Positions 27,580-36,180 of a stretch of 64,000 bases of DNA are shown here, piece after piece. A program made the translations under genes and the position numbers. The stretch is from Clostridiales bacterium. Its GTDB lineage: Bacteria > Bacillota > Clostridia > Saccharofermentanales > Saccharofermentanaceae. The stretch covers positions 123,779 to 187,778 of the forward strand of contig JAFZZM010000024.1 in NCBI GenBank assembly GCA_017615755.1, in the 5' to 3' direction. The notes under the pieces were generated by a model that was not told the origin of the DNA, did no database searches, and saw only the letters and a program-made list of their open reading frames with translations. The number at the start of each line of letters is the position of its first letter. Position 1 is the stretch's first letter.

Positions 27580-29019
27580 ATGTCAAAAGAACTCCGTCCT
27601 GACTCTTCCTTTCATCTGCCGGCTACCTTCTGGATCACGAGCCTGATGTTCCTCATCGCCTCCATCCTCGTATTTGTCCCGTCCCTCATTCTGACGGTAC
27701 AGTACGCCGAGCATGGCACCTATTCCTATCTGAAACTCCTGACCGACTCGACGTTCTCACTGAAGACCCGCTCGCACAACGTAGCGCTGGACTTCAGCCC
27801 GGCCCGGATCTTCCTGATCCTGTCCATCGCCGCACCGATCATGGGCCTCATTATCAGCGCCTTCTCCCCGCTTCTCAAGAAACGCCTGGGAAACCGGCTG
27901 CCGCCGCTTTTTACTGCGATACTGGCAATTGAAGGCCTCGCATGCTGCGCCATCGCGCAATCCAATCTCATCTCCGACACCGAGCGGACAATGGCTGATA
28001 TGAATTCCCAGAGCCTGCACTTCTCGCAGAACATCCTGGGCAACTTTCTCTTCATCGTGCTTCTCATCGCGATCGCCTCGTCCATCGTGGAAATGATCGG
28101 AATCCGCGCCCACCTGCGCACGCTGGCCTATCCGTATTTCCTGTGGCTCATCATCTTCACGATCCTTCCGCTCGCCCTGATCTTCTTCCGCGCCTTCTTC
28201 GCCAAGGTCGACGGAAGCTACCACTTCACGCTGGACGGTTTCCGCGTCCTCACGGTCAAAAGAACTGTTTCCGCGCGTTTCTATGGTCAGACGTTACATC
28301 TGCAGGAGTACTTTTCCGTATTCCTCCGAAGCCTGGACTACGCGCTCTGGACAACGATCGGCTGCCTGCTCCTTGGCTACCCTCTGGCTTACGCCCTCGC
28401 CAAGAGAACTAAGCGCAAGCATCTTAAGTCTTCGATGCTCCTGTTCTTCTTCGTGCTCCCGATGTGGATCAACACGATGCTCCGCACCTACGCATGGCGC
28501 GCATTTTTCAGTCAGAACGGCGTACTAAACAGTTTCCTCATGAGCACGGGAATCATCTCGGATCCGATCCTTTTCCTGAAGAACGAATGGATCTCGGACA
28601 TCATCATCAAGCTCGTCCTGATCAACGACTTCCTGCCTTTCATGCTGCTTCCGGTCTACTCCGTACTGGTCAAGCTGGACGACAACATCTCCCAGGCGGC
28701 CCACGACCTCGGCGCCAACGGCAGACAGGCTTTCTGGAAGGTCATCTTCCCGTTGTCCATGCCGGGTGTCATTTCCGGCATCCAGATGGTCTTCATGCCG
28801 GCCCTCACGTTCTACATGATCCCGGACATCATCAGCGAAGGCAGCGTGACTACGATCGGAAACACGGTGCAGTCGTTTATCCTCAACGAAAGCTCCTCGT
28901 ACCAGCAGGCCGGTAACGTCTTATCTCTCCTGCTCCTGGTATTCGTCCTGATCACCATGGGTCTCCTTCGGAACCAGGACAAAGATTTCGGTGACAACGG
29001 AGGAGGAATGGTACTATGA
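27580..29019 (+). CDS. potB: Polyamine ABC permease PotB with an extra N-terminal membrane domain
   Basis: A 479-residue permease. The C-terminal 290 residues are a standard PotB: a first segment LPLALIFFRAFF, the ABC loop YSVLVKLDDNISQAAHDLGAN and the coupling-helix region VIFPLSMPGV. Before it lies an additional region of about 190 residues with about four hydrophobic segments (for example FLIASILVFVPSLILTV and ILSIAAPIMGLIISAF) and no resemblance I recognise. Normal PotB is 275-310 residues, so this is a fused or extended form. It overlaps potC by four bases (ATGA). Confidence 0.88.
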   Translation: MSKELRPDSSFHLPATFWITSLMFLIASILVFVPSLILTVQYAEHGTYSYLKLLTDSTFSLKTRSHNVALDFSPARIFLILSIAAPIMGLIISAFSPLLKKRLGNRLPPLFTAILAIEGLACCAIAQSNLISDTERTMADMNSQSLHFSQNILGNFLFIVLLIAIASSIVEMIGIRAHLRTLAYPYFLWLIIFTILPLALIFFRAFFAKVDGSYHFTLDGFRVLTVKRTVSARFYGQTLHLQEYFSVFLRSLDYALWTTIGCLLLGYPLAYALAKRTKRKHLKSSMLLFFFVLPMWINTMLRTYAWRAFFSQNGVLNSFLMSTGIISDPILFLKNEWISDIIIKLVLINDFLPFMLLPVYSVLVKLDDNISQAAHDLGANGRQAFWKVIFPLSMPGVISGIQMVFMPALTFYMIPDIISEGSVTTIGNTVQSFILNESSSYQQAGNVLSLLLLVFVLITMGLLRNQDKDFGDNGGGMVL

Positions 29020-29852
29020 ATCAACGAAAACTCGGCCGCACCATCCGCGGCATCATCCCGAATATTTACATCGGACTCGTGTTCTTTTTCCTGTATCTGC
29101 CGATCATCGTACTGATCGTCTTTTCCTTCAACAAAGTACCGAAGTCCTTCGTATGGGGCGGATTCTCACTGACCCACTACGCATCGCTCTTCTCGGGTAC
29201 AGATGGCGGCGAACTTCTGTCGTCACTTCTGACTACCCTCAAGATCGCGGCCATCGCCTCAGTCGTGTCGACCCTGATTGCGGTCCTCGCCTGCCTTGGT
29301 CTCAGTTACTTCAGCAAAAAGATCCAGTCGCTCACTATGAATGTAACTTACATTCCGAACGTCATGCCGGAACTCGTTACCGGTATCTCTTTCATGTTGC
29401 TTTTTACATTCCTTGGGATCCAGAAAGGCCAGTTCACCCTGATCCTGGCCCACATCGCGTTCTGCGTTCCTTTTGCCGTGTTGTCGATTTCTCCGAAACT
29501 GAAACAGCTCGACAAGAACATCGCCGAAGCCGCCCAGGATCTCGGCGCGACACAGTTCCAGACGATCACGCTGGTCATCATCCCGGAGCTCCTGCCCGGC
29601 ATCCTGTCCTCGCTTCTTCTGACCTTCACGCTCTCCGTCGACGACTATCTGGTCAGTAACTTCAACGTCGACAGCACCGTCCAGACCCTCCCCATGAAGA
29701 TCTACTCCATGGCCAAGTTCGGCGTCAACCCGAAAATGAACGCCCTGACCGCTATCATGTTCGTGACGATCTTCATCTTGCTTCTGCTTGCAAACATCAA
29801 GCAGATCCGCGAGTCAAGAGAAAGCAGAAAGAATAAGAGTAAGAAGAAGTAA
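29016..29852 (+). CDS. potC: Polyamine ABC permease PotC
   Basis: A 278-residue permease, the second membrane subunit of the polyamine importer. It has six hydrophobic segments, the PotC-type opening (YLPIIVLIVFSFNKVP), MPELVTGISFMLLF and the coupling loop LDKNIAEAAQDLGATQFQT. Its start overlaps the potB stop as ATGA, so the two are translationally coupled. The substrate-binding subunit potD is encoded 3.6 kb away on the same strand, after three opposite-strand genes. A 62-bp repeat array begins about 27 bases after the stop. Confidence 0.93.
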   Translation: MNQRKLGRTIRGIIPNIYIGLVFFFLYLPIIVLIVFSFNKVPKSFVWGGFSLTHYASLFSGTDGGELLSSLLTTLKIAAIASVVSTLIAVLACLGLSYFSKKIQSLTMNVTYIPNVMPELVTGISFMLLFTFLGIQKGQFTLILAHIAFCVPFAVLSISPKLKQLDKNIAEAAQDLGATQFQTITLVIIPELLPGILSSLLLTFTLSVDDYLVSNFNVDSTVQTLPMKIYSMAKFGVNPKMNALTAIMFVTIFILLLLANIKQIRESRESRKNKSKKK

Positions 29853-29878
29853 GGCGCGGCATTTTTTCGCTCATCCTG

Positions 29879-30174
29879 TCGCTCAAAGCACTCCCGTGAC
29901 ATCATTTGTGACACTTTTTGTCGTCGGTGACACTTTCGGTGGCTCAAAGCGCCCCCTAGTGGCACCGCTTGTGCCACTTTTGCCATTATTGCCACTTTGG
30001 GTGGCTCAAACCACCCCCTAGTGGCACCACTTGTGCCACTTTCGCCATTATTGCCACTTTGGGTGGCTCAAACCACCCTCTAGTGACACCACTTGTGCCA
30101 CTTTCGCCATTATTGCCACTTTCGGTGGCTCAAACCACCCTCTAGTGGCACCACTTGTGCCACTTTCGCCATCC
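29879..30174. repeat. Array 2: five 62-bp hairpin units
   Basis: Units are marked by GCTCAAA at about 29880, 29941, 30003, 30065 and 30127, spaced 61-62 bases. Each can fold as GTGGCTCAA with TTGTGCCAC around a CCCTCTAG-containing insert, or alternatively as two small hairpins (GGGTGG/CCACCC and GTGGCAC/GTGCCAC). The linker ACTTTCGCCATTATTGCC matches that of array 1, as does the CCCTCTAG core, while the stems differ completely. The first unit is the most diverged. The array lies between potC and a convergent acyltransferase gene, whose stop codon touches its right end. Confidence 0.88.
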
Positions 30175-31269
30175 TCACAGAACTTTACGTACAATAGGGA
30201 TTAATCTCAGAAGATACGTCACCAGCAGCGACACCAGGAACACTCCGACCGCCACGACGAAGACGAACCAGACGCCAATGTCGTAAGGGTTGAAGGGCTT
30301 TTTCACTGCGAGGATCTTCAGTGGGATCATATGGATCAGATAGATGCCGAATGCATGCTTATCGATGAAGCACAAAACACGATTTTTCCCGCCCAAAGCA
30401 TGGATCAAGCCGAAAACACCCACCGCTCCGATGACGGTCAGCGGGAAGGAATAGTCGGTCACCAGTTCACGCAGCTTCGTAATATCCTTGTTTAAGTAAA
30501 GAAGCGTGCAGATGCTCATGCCCAGAGCAAAGACGAGTACCAGAAGGATAAACGATCCCAATCTGCGTTTGCCCGATGTCTCAGTCCCGGCCTCACTCGA
30601 AGCCGCCGCGCCGCCGTCAACCCGGCCGCCGCCTTCACGGCCCCGCTCCTCACCAAACACGCGTCCCAGCACCAGATACAGCGGATAGACCGTGATCATC
30701 GGAAGATAGATCCCGACATCGATCTCACAGACACTCTCAAGAAGCGGCAGGACCGAAAGAAACACCAGCAGGATCAAAGCCAGCGCACCCACACCTCTCC
30801 GATCGGAACTACGCACAAAAGCATGTAGCACCGGAAGGATCAGGTATAACCCGATCATGGTGTAAAGATACCACATGTGGCTCCACATCCCCTGCCCCGT
30901 CAGAAGCGACTTCAAAAACGAAGGGATCGTATCCTTGCTCCACGCCGTGAACCCGAATCCCAGATCCACGCCAAGAAACACAAGCGAAAAAGCAACCAGC
31001 GCCACAACCATACGGGGGATATATTTCCGGAATACTTTCTTATAGCCGATCTCCCTAGCCGGGTCCAAGAGCAGCGCACCCGTCACCATTACAAAACAAG
31101 GCACCGCCCAGAACATGAGATTACGGATCAGGACGGTGGCTTTATAGCTGACGGTATCTTTTCCCACGAAACCGAAATACGCGAAGAATGTATGCAGGAC
31201 CACCACAGCCATGCAGGAGACCGCACGGATATGGCTCAAGCTCTCTTTCCGCCTCATCGTCCCGCCCAT
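30175..31269 (-). CDS. Acyltransferase-3 family membrane protein
   Basis: A 364-residue integral membrane O-acyltransferase-like protein with about ten hydrophobic segments. The family opening RKESLSHIRAVSCMAVVVLHTFF carries the conserved Arg and catalytic-type His. Later landmarks are MWYLYTMIGLYLILPVL and AFGIYLIHMIPL. Members acylate cell-surface sugars. A 30-residue Gly/Glu/Arg-rich cytoplasmic loop (EERGREGGGRVDGG) is inserted near residue 230. I place the start at ATG 31269, one base after the stop of the upstream gene; ATG 31257 is equally possible. It probably forms an operon with the DUF4214-transglutaminase gene. Confidence 0.82.
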   Translation of the reverse strand: MGGTMRRKESLSHIRAVSCMAVVVLHTFFAYFGFVGKDTVSYKATVLIRNLMFWAVPCFVMVTGALLLDPAREIGYKKVFRKYIPRMVVALVAFSLVFLGVDLGFGFTAWSKDTIPSFLKSLLTGQGMWSHMWYLYTMIGLYLILPVLHAFVRSSDRRGVGALALILLVFLSVLPLLESVCEIDVGIYLPMITVYPLYLVLGRVFGEERGREGGGRVDGGAAASSEAGTETSGKRRLGSFILLVLVFALGMSICTLLYLNKDITKLRELVTDYSFPLTVIGAVGVFGLIHALGGKNRVLCFIDKHAFGIYLIHMIPLKILAVKKPFNPYDIGVWFVFVVAVGVFLVSLLVTYLLRLIPIVRKVL

Positions 31270-31270
31270 A

Positions 31271-32551
31271 TCAGTTGAACCTGTAATAGTCGGCATACAT
31301 CCATGTACCGGACTTGCCGTAGTGGAACTTCCATCCGTCTCTTCCCGGCTTGGTCTGCTCGAACTCGGGATCGAAAACATACGTTGTTCCCTCCATGTCG
31401 ATCTCTACCCAGGAATGCGGCGAAAGCCCGCCGTTTCTGTTCTTCACATATCCCACGATCTGATGCGAATCGTATCCCAGCGCCTGCGTCATCTCATAGA
31501 ACGTCGCCGCGTACACATAGCAGTTACCCTGTCTCGTCGAGAAACCCAGATGCGCCAGATATCTTGTGCCATAATCCTGATTCAGGCTGCTTCTCACATA
31601 TGTGATCCCCACGGACCAGTCATACGCTTTACGGATATCCCAGCCCACCTTATCCAGGATCTCACAGGCCTCCGGATACATCCGTCTCACATAGGTCGTC
31701 GAATAGAAGATCCCGAAATTGTCGCAAAGCCCGCGGAACTCCGGCAGCGTACAGAACAACTCAAGCACTTCGCTTCTCGTCATTTCCTTACTGTTCAGCT
31801 TGCCGACCCAGTAGATCAGTCCGTCAATTTCCGGCTCACGATCTAGGAGTGTCCGGTAACAGACCGTAACAAACTCCTCATTGATCAGTTCTTTTGCCTT
31901 GAACTCTTCACTATCGAAGAATCCCTTGGCCACCTCGAAGCCACCCTGCTTCTTCTGAACCAGCTGGCCCAGCCAGTAATTCAGACCGCTCCTCTCGAAT
32001 CTTCGATCGAGGCAATTGGAATATAATCTCGCTACAAAAGCACTTACCTTCGGGTATTTATCGCATAGCTGGGTGGAGTAGTAGCTGCCCTGTTCGATCC
32101 CGCAGTTCGCACAGATCTTGCCGAACTCCTCGGAATTGAGGATGCAGGACATCACGAAAGATCTCGATGCGCCATTTCCGATCACGCCGTCCCAGTATCC
32201 GACCTCACTATCGGAACCTTCACGCCCGAGTACACCAAGGTACAAAGCCCGGACAAAGTCCGCATCGCCCAGTTTTCTCTTAGGGAATTCATCACCGGTC
32301 AGGAAATTCAGCGCCAGTTGCGCGCCTGTCAGTTCTCCCTTTCGGGCACTGCCGCTCCAGAACGCGATCTCTTCCGGCGCTCCTTCTCTTCCCAGGATAC
32401 CCTCATAAAGATTCGTCACCAGAAGCTCAAGCGGGTCTTCCGGCTTCTCCGGTGTATCCTCTGCCGCTGCCAAAGCACTGCTCCACATTCCGAGCAGCAC
32501 CACAAGCGTGGTAAAAAAACTGATCAGTCGCTTCGATACCTGTCTTGTCAT
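31271..32551 (-). CDS. Secreted DUF4214-transglutaminase protein
   Basis: A 426-residue secreted protein. A signal peptide (cut near SSALA) is followed by four DUF4214 units, each with an LY...LGRE...G..(F/Y)W pattern (residues about 42-275). A C-terminal transglutaminase-like domain carries the Cys-His-Asp triad in GNCYVYAATF, SPHSWVEID and YVFDPEF. It may process or cross-link cell-wall or peptide substrates. The DUF4214 part resembles the C-terminus of the LRR protein at 16-19 kb, so both may go to the same place. No wall anchor is visible. RBS AGGGAGAAG before ATG 32551. Confidence 0.87.
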   Translation of the reverse strand: MTRQVSKRLISFFTTLVVLLGMWSSALAAAEDTPEKPEDPLELLVTNLYEGILGREGAPEEIAFWSGSARKGELTGAQLALNFLTGDEFPKRKLGDADFVRALYLGVLGREGSDSEVGYWDGVIGNGASRSFVMSCILNSEEFGKICANCGIEQGSYYSTQLCDKYPKVSAFVARLYSNCLDRRFERSGLNYWLGQLVQKKQGGFEVAKGFFDSEEFKAKELINEEFVTVCYRTLLDREPEIDGLIYWVGKLNSKEMTRSEVLELFCTLPEFRGLCDNFGIFYSTTYVRRMYPEACEILDKVGWDIRKAYDWSVGITYVRSSLNQDYGTRYLAHLGFSTRQGNCYVYAATFYEMTQALGYDSHQIVGYVKNRNGGLSPHSWVEIDMEGTTYVFDPEFEQTKPGRDGWKFHYGKSGTWMYADYYRFN

Positions 32552-32573
32552 AAACGCTTCTCCCTACAAAATG

Positions 32574-33251
32574 TCAGTAGAAAAGTCCATCGTCTCCTAT
32601 GCAACCATCGTTCGGATCGGTCGTTGCCTTTGTCGGCTTTTTCTTCGACGTCGTTTCCTCCGGCGTTGGCGTGACCGGCTCATTACCATTGATCAGGATG
32701 ATCGTCTTTCCATCCCGGAAGACCAGTTCAGCCGTTGAAATATCGTACATGGAAAAATGGGTGATATCGTTTGTGGTACCATCCTCATATATGATCCGGA
32801 TGTCGTACTCTTTATCGTTGTCTACCTTGAAAAAAGCATCGCGCGTCTCGCCGTCAAGAAAAGTCTCGTCAACGAGATTCTCCGGACCGAAATCCGCCTC
32901 GCTGTTTTCCTTGATGTAGATCGCCGTGACCGAAAGCCCCGTGGAATTCTTGACCGGATAGGAAAGAGTATAGTCTTTCTCATTCCCCAGCACCTGGCTC
33001 TCCGGAACCGTAGTAGTCTCCGTAGTCGTTTCCGAAGCCGTCGTTTCGTGGTCATCCTTATCTTTACCTTCCGAAGCACCGCCGGCGAGGACCTCTTTGT
33101 CCCCGTCCGCATTCTCTGTCGCGGCCGATGTCGCCGTGGTTTCCGAAACAGAAGCGGATGTTGTCGTTCCTTCGGAATCCTTTTTTTCTGAACTGCAACC
33201 GCCTGCAAAAGCAACTGCCAGTACCAGAAGAGCAGTACAAACTCTCTTCAT
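32574..33251 (-). CDS. Lipoprotein with Thr/Glu-rich stalks
   Basis: A 225-residue exported lipoprotein. Start ATG 33251 has GGGGAG upstream; an in-frame start at 33284 would precede the signal peptide by 11 residues. The lipobox is FAGGC. A Ser/Thr/Glu-rich stalk of about 80 residues precedes a compact beta-rich domain (about 95-185; SVTAIYIKENSEADFGPENLVDE is its most distinctive part) resembling small domains that decorate Firmicute lipoproteins. A second Pro/Thr/Lys stretch ends the protein. It lies 22 bases upstream of the transglutaminase gene and is probably its operon leader. Function unknown. Confidence 0.7.
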   Translation of the reverse strand: MKRVCTALLVLAVAFAGGCSSEKKDSEGTTTSASVSETTATSAATENADGDKEVLAGGASEGKDKDDHETTASETTTETTTVPESQVLGNEKDYTLSYPVKNSTGLSVTAIYIKENSEADFGPENLVDETFLDGETRDAFFKVDNDKEYDIRIIYEDGTTNDITHFSMYDISTAELVFRDGKTIILINGNEPVTPTPEETTSKKKPTKATTDPNDGCIGDDGLFY

Positions 33252-33362
33252 AAATCTCCCCTTGTGTGCACGCATGCTCGTCAATGTGTCTTTAAAAATA
33301 TTATATCATCGGGTATATATTGAGGCAATTTAAGAAAAGTCAGCAATGTTCTTGCCTGTTTG

Positions 33363-33371
33363 TGATATAAT
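33363..33371 (+). promoter_or_regulatory. Promoter of potD
   Basis: TGA-TATAAT (TATAAT 33366-33371) is an extended -10; no good -35 is seen. The potD GTG start is about 110 bases downstream. Confidence 0.5.
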
Positions 33372-33479
33372 GTGTGCGTATTTTTTTCGAAAATGCCGGG
33401 GAGCAGAAAGAAGCCGCCCGTAAGGTCGCATTCCCCCAGGCAGTTCGAGTACTTTTTGACTTTTGAGGAGGGTCGTAAA

Positions 33480-34601
33480 GTGAGTAAACGTTTTCATCTG
33501 TCCCGTCGCATCTCTTCCCTGGCGCTGACCGCAGTCATGGCCGCATCTGTTGTTTTCAGTACGGCATGTGATTCGCGAAAAGAACTCGTCGTCTACAACT
33601 GGGGTGAATATATTGCCGAAGATACCATCACGAAGTTTGAAAAGGCATATCCGAAATACAAGGTCGTCTACCGTACATTCGAAGATAACGAGTCGATGTA
33701 TCCGACCCTCAGCAACTCCTACGACGTCATCATCCCGTCGGAGTATATGGTTGCCCGACTGATCCGTGAGGACCGTATCCAGGAACTCGACTGGGCCAAG
33801 CTCCCGAACGTCACCAAGTACATGGATCCGATGTTCCGCTCCGTGAAGTATTCCCAGGACAGCGAGATCTCGGACATCATGCTTGAATATGCGATCCCGT
33901 ACCTCTACTGCACCGTTGGTCTCGTATACGATGCCAACCGCGTGGAGATCCCGGAAGGCACCACTGATCCGAAGGTCATCTGGGGAGTGCTTTTTGATGA
34001 GCAGTATAAGAACCAGATCGGTATGTATAAGAGCATGCGTGAGTCGATCGGTGTTGCCCTGAACTACTGCGGTTACAGCATCAACACACTGAACGATGCC
34101 GAGCTGGAAGAAGCCAAGCAGGTGCTTCTCGACCAGAAGAGCAAGATCTCTCCTTCCCTTGGTGTCGACAACCTCAAAGATAAGATGGCCAGCGGTGAGC
34201 TCGCTGCTTCCGTTGCCTGGTCCGGCGACCATGTCGTTATCCTCGACCGTATCGAGGAACTCGGCAAGAGCGACGACATCGATATGCAGTACATCCTGCC
34301 GACCGGTTCGAACTGGTCCGTCGACATGATGTGCATCCCGACCAATGCGAAGAACGTAGACGGTGCACATGATTTCATCAACTACATGTACGACCCGGAT
34401 ATCGCTCTTGCAAACTGTGAATACGTCGGCTATTCCACACCGAATACCGCCGCCCGCGACCTGCTGGATCCGGAGATCTCCGGTAACCTCAGCTACTATC
34501 CGGACGCCGCCACTTTTGCCACACTCGAAGTATACTACTCCTCCTCTGAATACGAAGAGAAGTACACCGAGATCTGGAACACCGTCGGCGCTTCATCTTA
34601 A
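33480..34601 (+). CDS. potD: Spermidine/putrescine-binding protein PotD
   Basis: A 373-residue substrate-binding lipoprotein for the polyamine importer. The best start is GTG 33480: GAGGAGG lies eight bases upstream and the next residues form a signal peptide ending in a lipobox (STAC). ATG codons further upstream would give a non-signal leader. PotD features include ELVVYNWGEYIAEDTI, YDVIIPSEYMV, WSVDMMCIPTNAKN and AHDFINYMYDPDIA. It is encoded away from potABC, beyond an opposite-strand gene block. potD followed by the small membrane protein gene (15 bases) forms a short transcript. Confidence 0.93.
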   Translation: MSKRFHLSRRISSLALTAVMAASVVFSTACDSRKELVVYNWGEYIAEDTITKFEKAYPKYKVVYRTFEDNESMYPTLSNSYDVIIPSEYMVARLIREDRIQELDWAKLPNVTKYMDPMFRSVKYSQDSEISDIMLEYAIPYLYCTVGLVYDANRVEIPEGTTDPKVIWGVLFDEQYKNQIGMYKSMRESIGVALNYCGYSINTLNDAELEEAKQVLLDQKSKISPSLGVDNLKDKMASGELAASVAWSGDHVVILDRIEELGKSDDIDMQYILPTGSNWSVDMMCIPTNAKNVDGAHDFINYMYDPDIALANCEYVGYSTPNTAARDLLDPEISGNLSYYPDAATFATLEVYYSSSEYEEKYTEIWNTVGASS

Positions 34602-34616
34602 GGAGATTTTTTCACC

Positions 34617-35132
34617 ATGCGCTTCGAACCGATCGAAAAGCAAAACGACAAAGACAATTCGATCAAGTTCTACATGCGTTCCTCGCTCATCCCTGTGGCT
34701 GCAAATCTTCTGATCACAGCATGCATGGGTTTCATGACATTGTATTTTGACGACAGTACGCGATTGTCCCGAACACTGGACCTGCTCTTCACAGGATTCT
34801 GGGCACTCGCGTTTGTTGCTTTTTCCCGCGCCGTAGTCGCGAGGATCAGCACACTCATCTTCGTGACCAAATACCGTCTCTACGGTCAGGTCTACGGCTT
34901 TCTGCCCTCACACCGGCAGATCGAGATCTCGCTTCTGGAGATCAAAGACCTGGAAGTCCGCGCCACCTTCGGCACGAAGCTCTTCCACTACGCGCACCTG
35001 ATCGTCCACCCGTATAACGGTAAAAAAGTGAAGCTCCCCTTCATCCGCAACGCCGAGGCGAATGCGATCATTATCCTGAAGATGCAGGAAAAGCTCCAAA
35101 AAGAAGAGGCCGGCAAAAAACCGGTCTCTTAA
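34617..35132 (+). CDS. Small membrane protein with a PH-like domain
   Basis: A 171-residue protein with two transmembrane segments (about residues 24-42 and 55-75). A cytoplasmic beta-rich part follows in which FVTKYRLYGQVYG, EISLLEIKDLEV and KVKLPFIRNAEA look like a bacterial PH (bPH2/YdbS-type) domain. RBS AAGGAGA before ATG 34617; it sits 15 bases after potD and is probably co-transcribed. No link to polyamine transport is known to me. Confidence 0.55.
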   Translation: MRFEPIEKQNDKDNSIKFYMRSSLIPVAANLLITACMGFMTLYFDDSTRLSRTLDLLFTGFWALAFVAFSRAVVARISTLIFVTKYRLYGQVYGFLPSHRQIEISLLEIKDLEVRATFGTKLFHYAHLIVHPYNGKKVKLPFIRNAEANAIIILKMQEKLQKEEAGKKPVS

Positions 35133-35165
35133 CACGTCTTATCAGAATCTCCCGAATCTGTGCTC

Positions 35166-36137
35166 TTACTTCTCGTACGGCTTGATGGTCTGGATCGTGC
35201 CATCCTCGTTGTACTTGAGTTCGGTGTACTTCACGCAGCGGCGGTGGTTGATACCGTTGCTGAGCTCACAGTCGTGATAGAACAGATACCACTTGCCCTG
35301 ATACTCCACGATAGAGTGGTGTGTCGTCCAGCCGATGACCGGTTCCATGATGCGTCCTCTGTAGGTAAAAGGTCCGTCCGGGTTTTCGGATGTGGCATAT
35401 ACGAGGTAGTGGGTCGTACCTGTAGAATAAGAAAGATAGTAGAGTCCGTTATACTTATGCATCCACGGGCCTTCGAAATATCTTCTGTCCTCATCCTCTG
35501 CAAGAAGCGGGTTGCCGTTCTCGTCCAGGATCTCGAGGTGCTTCGGCTCAGTCTTGAAAGACTTCATGTCGTCATTCAATTCTGCGAACATCGGTCCGAG
35601 AGCCTTGTCTTTGCCAACCGGACGCGGTGTGTTCTCATCGAACTTGCCTGTCTGCCACATCTCGAGCTGACCGCCCCAGAGACCTCCATAGTAGATGTAG
35701 GAACGTCCGTCATTGTCTACGAGTACAGCCGGGTCGATACTGTAGGATCCCTCAATGTAGCTCTCTTCCGGTTCAAAAGGACCTTCCGGCTTGTCGCTTA
35801 CTGCGACGCCGATGCGGAAGATGCCATCCTTGTCACGTGCCGGGAAATACAGGTAGTACTTGCCGTTCTTATACGCGCAATCCGGAGCCCACATCTGCTT
35901 GCTGACCCACGGAATATTCTTCATGTGCAATGCTTCACCATTATCTACACAATCGGCATCGAGGTTATCCAGAGAAAGAATGTGGTAGTCCTCCATTCTG
36001 TACTCATCACCGTCATCGTTATCCTCACCGTCATGCGGGATATCGTGGGACGGATAAACATAGATCTTACCGTTGAAAACGTGCGCAGATGGATCTGCTG
36101 TAAAAATGTGGGTTACTAAAGGTGTTCTCTCTTTCAT
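35166..36137 (-). CDS. Glycoside hydrolase family 43 enzyme
   Basis: A 323-residue cytoplasmic (no signal peptide) GH43-type five-bladed beta-propeller hydrolase, likely a beta-xylosidase or alpha-arabinofuranosidase. Recognisable residues: the catalytic-base Asp in IFTADPSAHVFNGKIYVYPSHD, the pKa-modulating Asp in SYSIDPAVLVDNDG and the acid Glu in RRYFEGPWMHKYNGLYYL. Length fits single-domain GH43 enzymes. The RBS is weak. It lies 43 bases after the pilus adhesin stop on the same strand, with no terminator between, so read-through is possible although the roles are unrelated. Confidence 0.88.
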   Translation of the reverse strand: MKERTPLVTHIFTADPSAHVFNGKIYVYPSHDIPHDGEDNDDGDEYRMEDYHILSLDNLDADCVDNGEALHMKNIPWVSKQMWAPDCAYKNGKYYLYFPARDKDGIFRIGVAVSDKPEGPFEPEESYIEGSYSIDPAVLVDNDGRSYIYYGGLWGGQLEMWQTGKFDENTPRPVGKDKALGPMFAELNDDMKSFKTEPKHLEILDENGNPLLAEDEDRRYFEGPWMHKYNGLYYLSYSTGTTHYLVYATSENPDGPFTYRGRIMEPVIGWTTHHSIVEYQGKWYLFYHDCELSNGINHRRCVKYTELKYNEDGTIQTIKPYEK

Positions 36138-36180
36138 TTGCGCGACTCACTTTCGTTATTTAAATATCTTTCATATATTA

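Noticed and set aside
24522..30174. CRISPR-like interpretation of the two 62-bp arrays
   Set aside because: There are no unique spacers between repeats; the whole unit repeats. No cas genes are near.
32461..32490. Further octamer-like sites such as CAAAGCAC
   Set aside because: One mismatch to AAAAGCAC; counting them would inflate the statistic, so they are left out.
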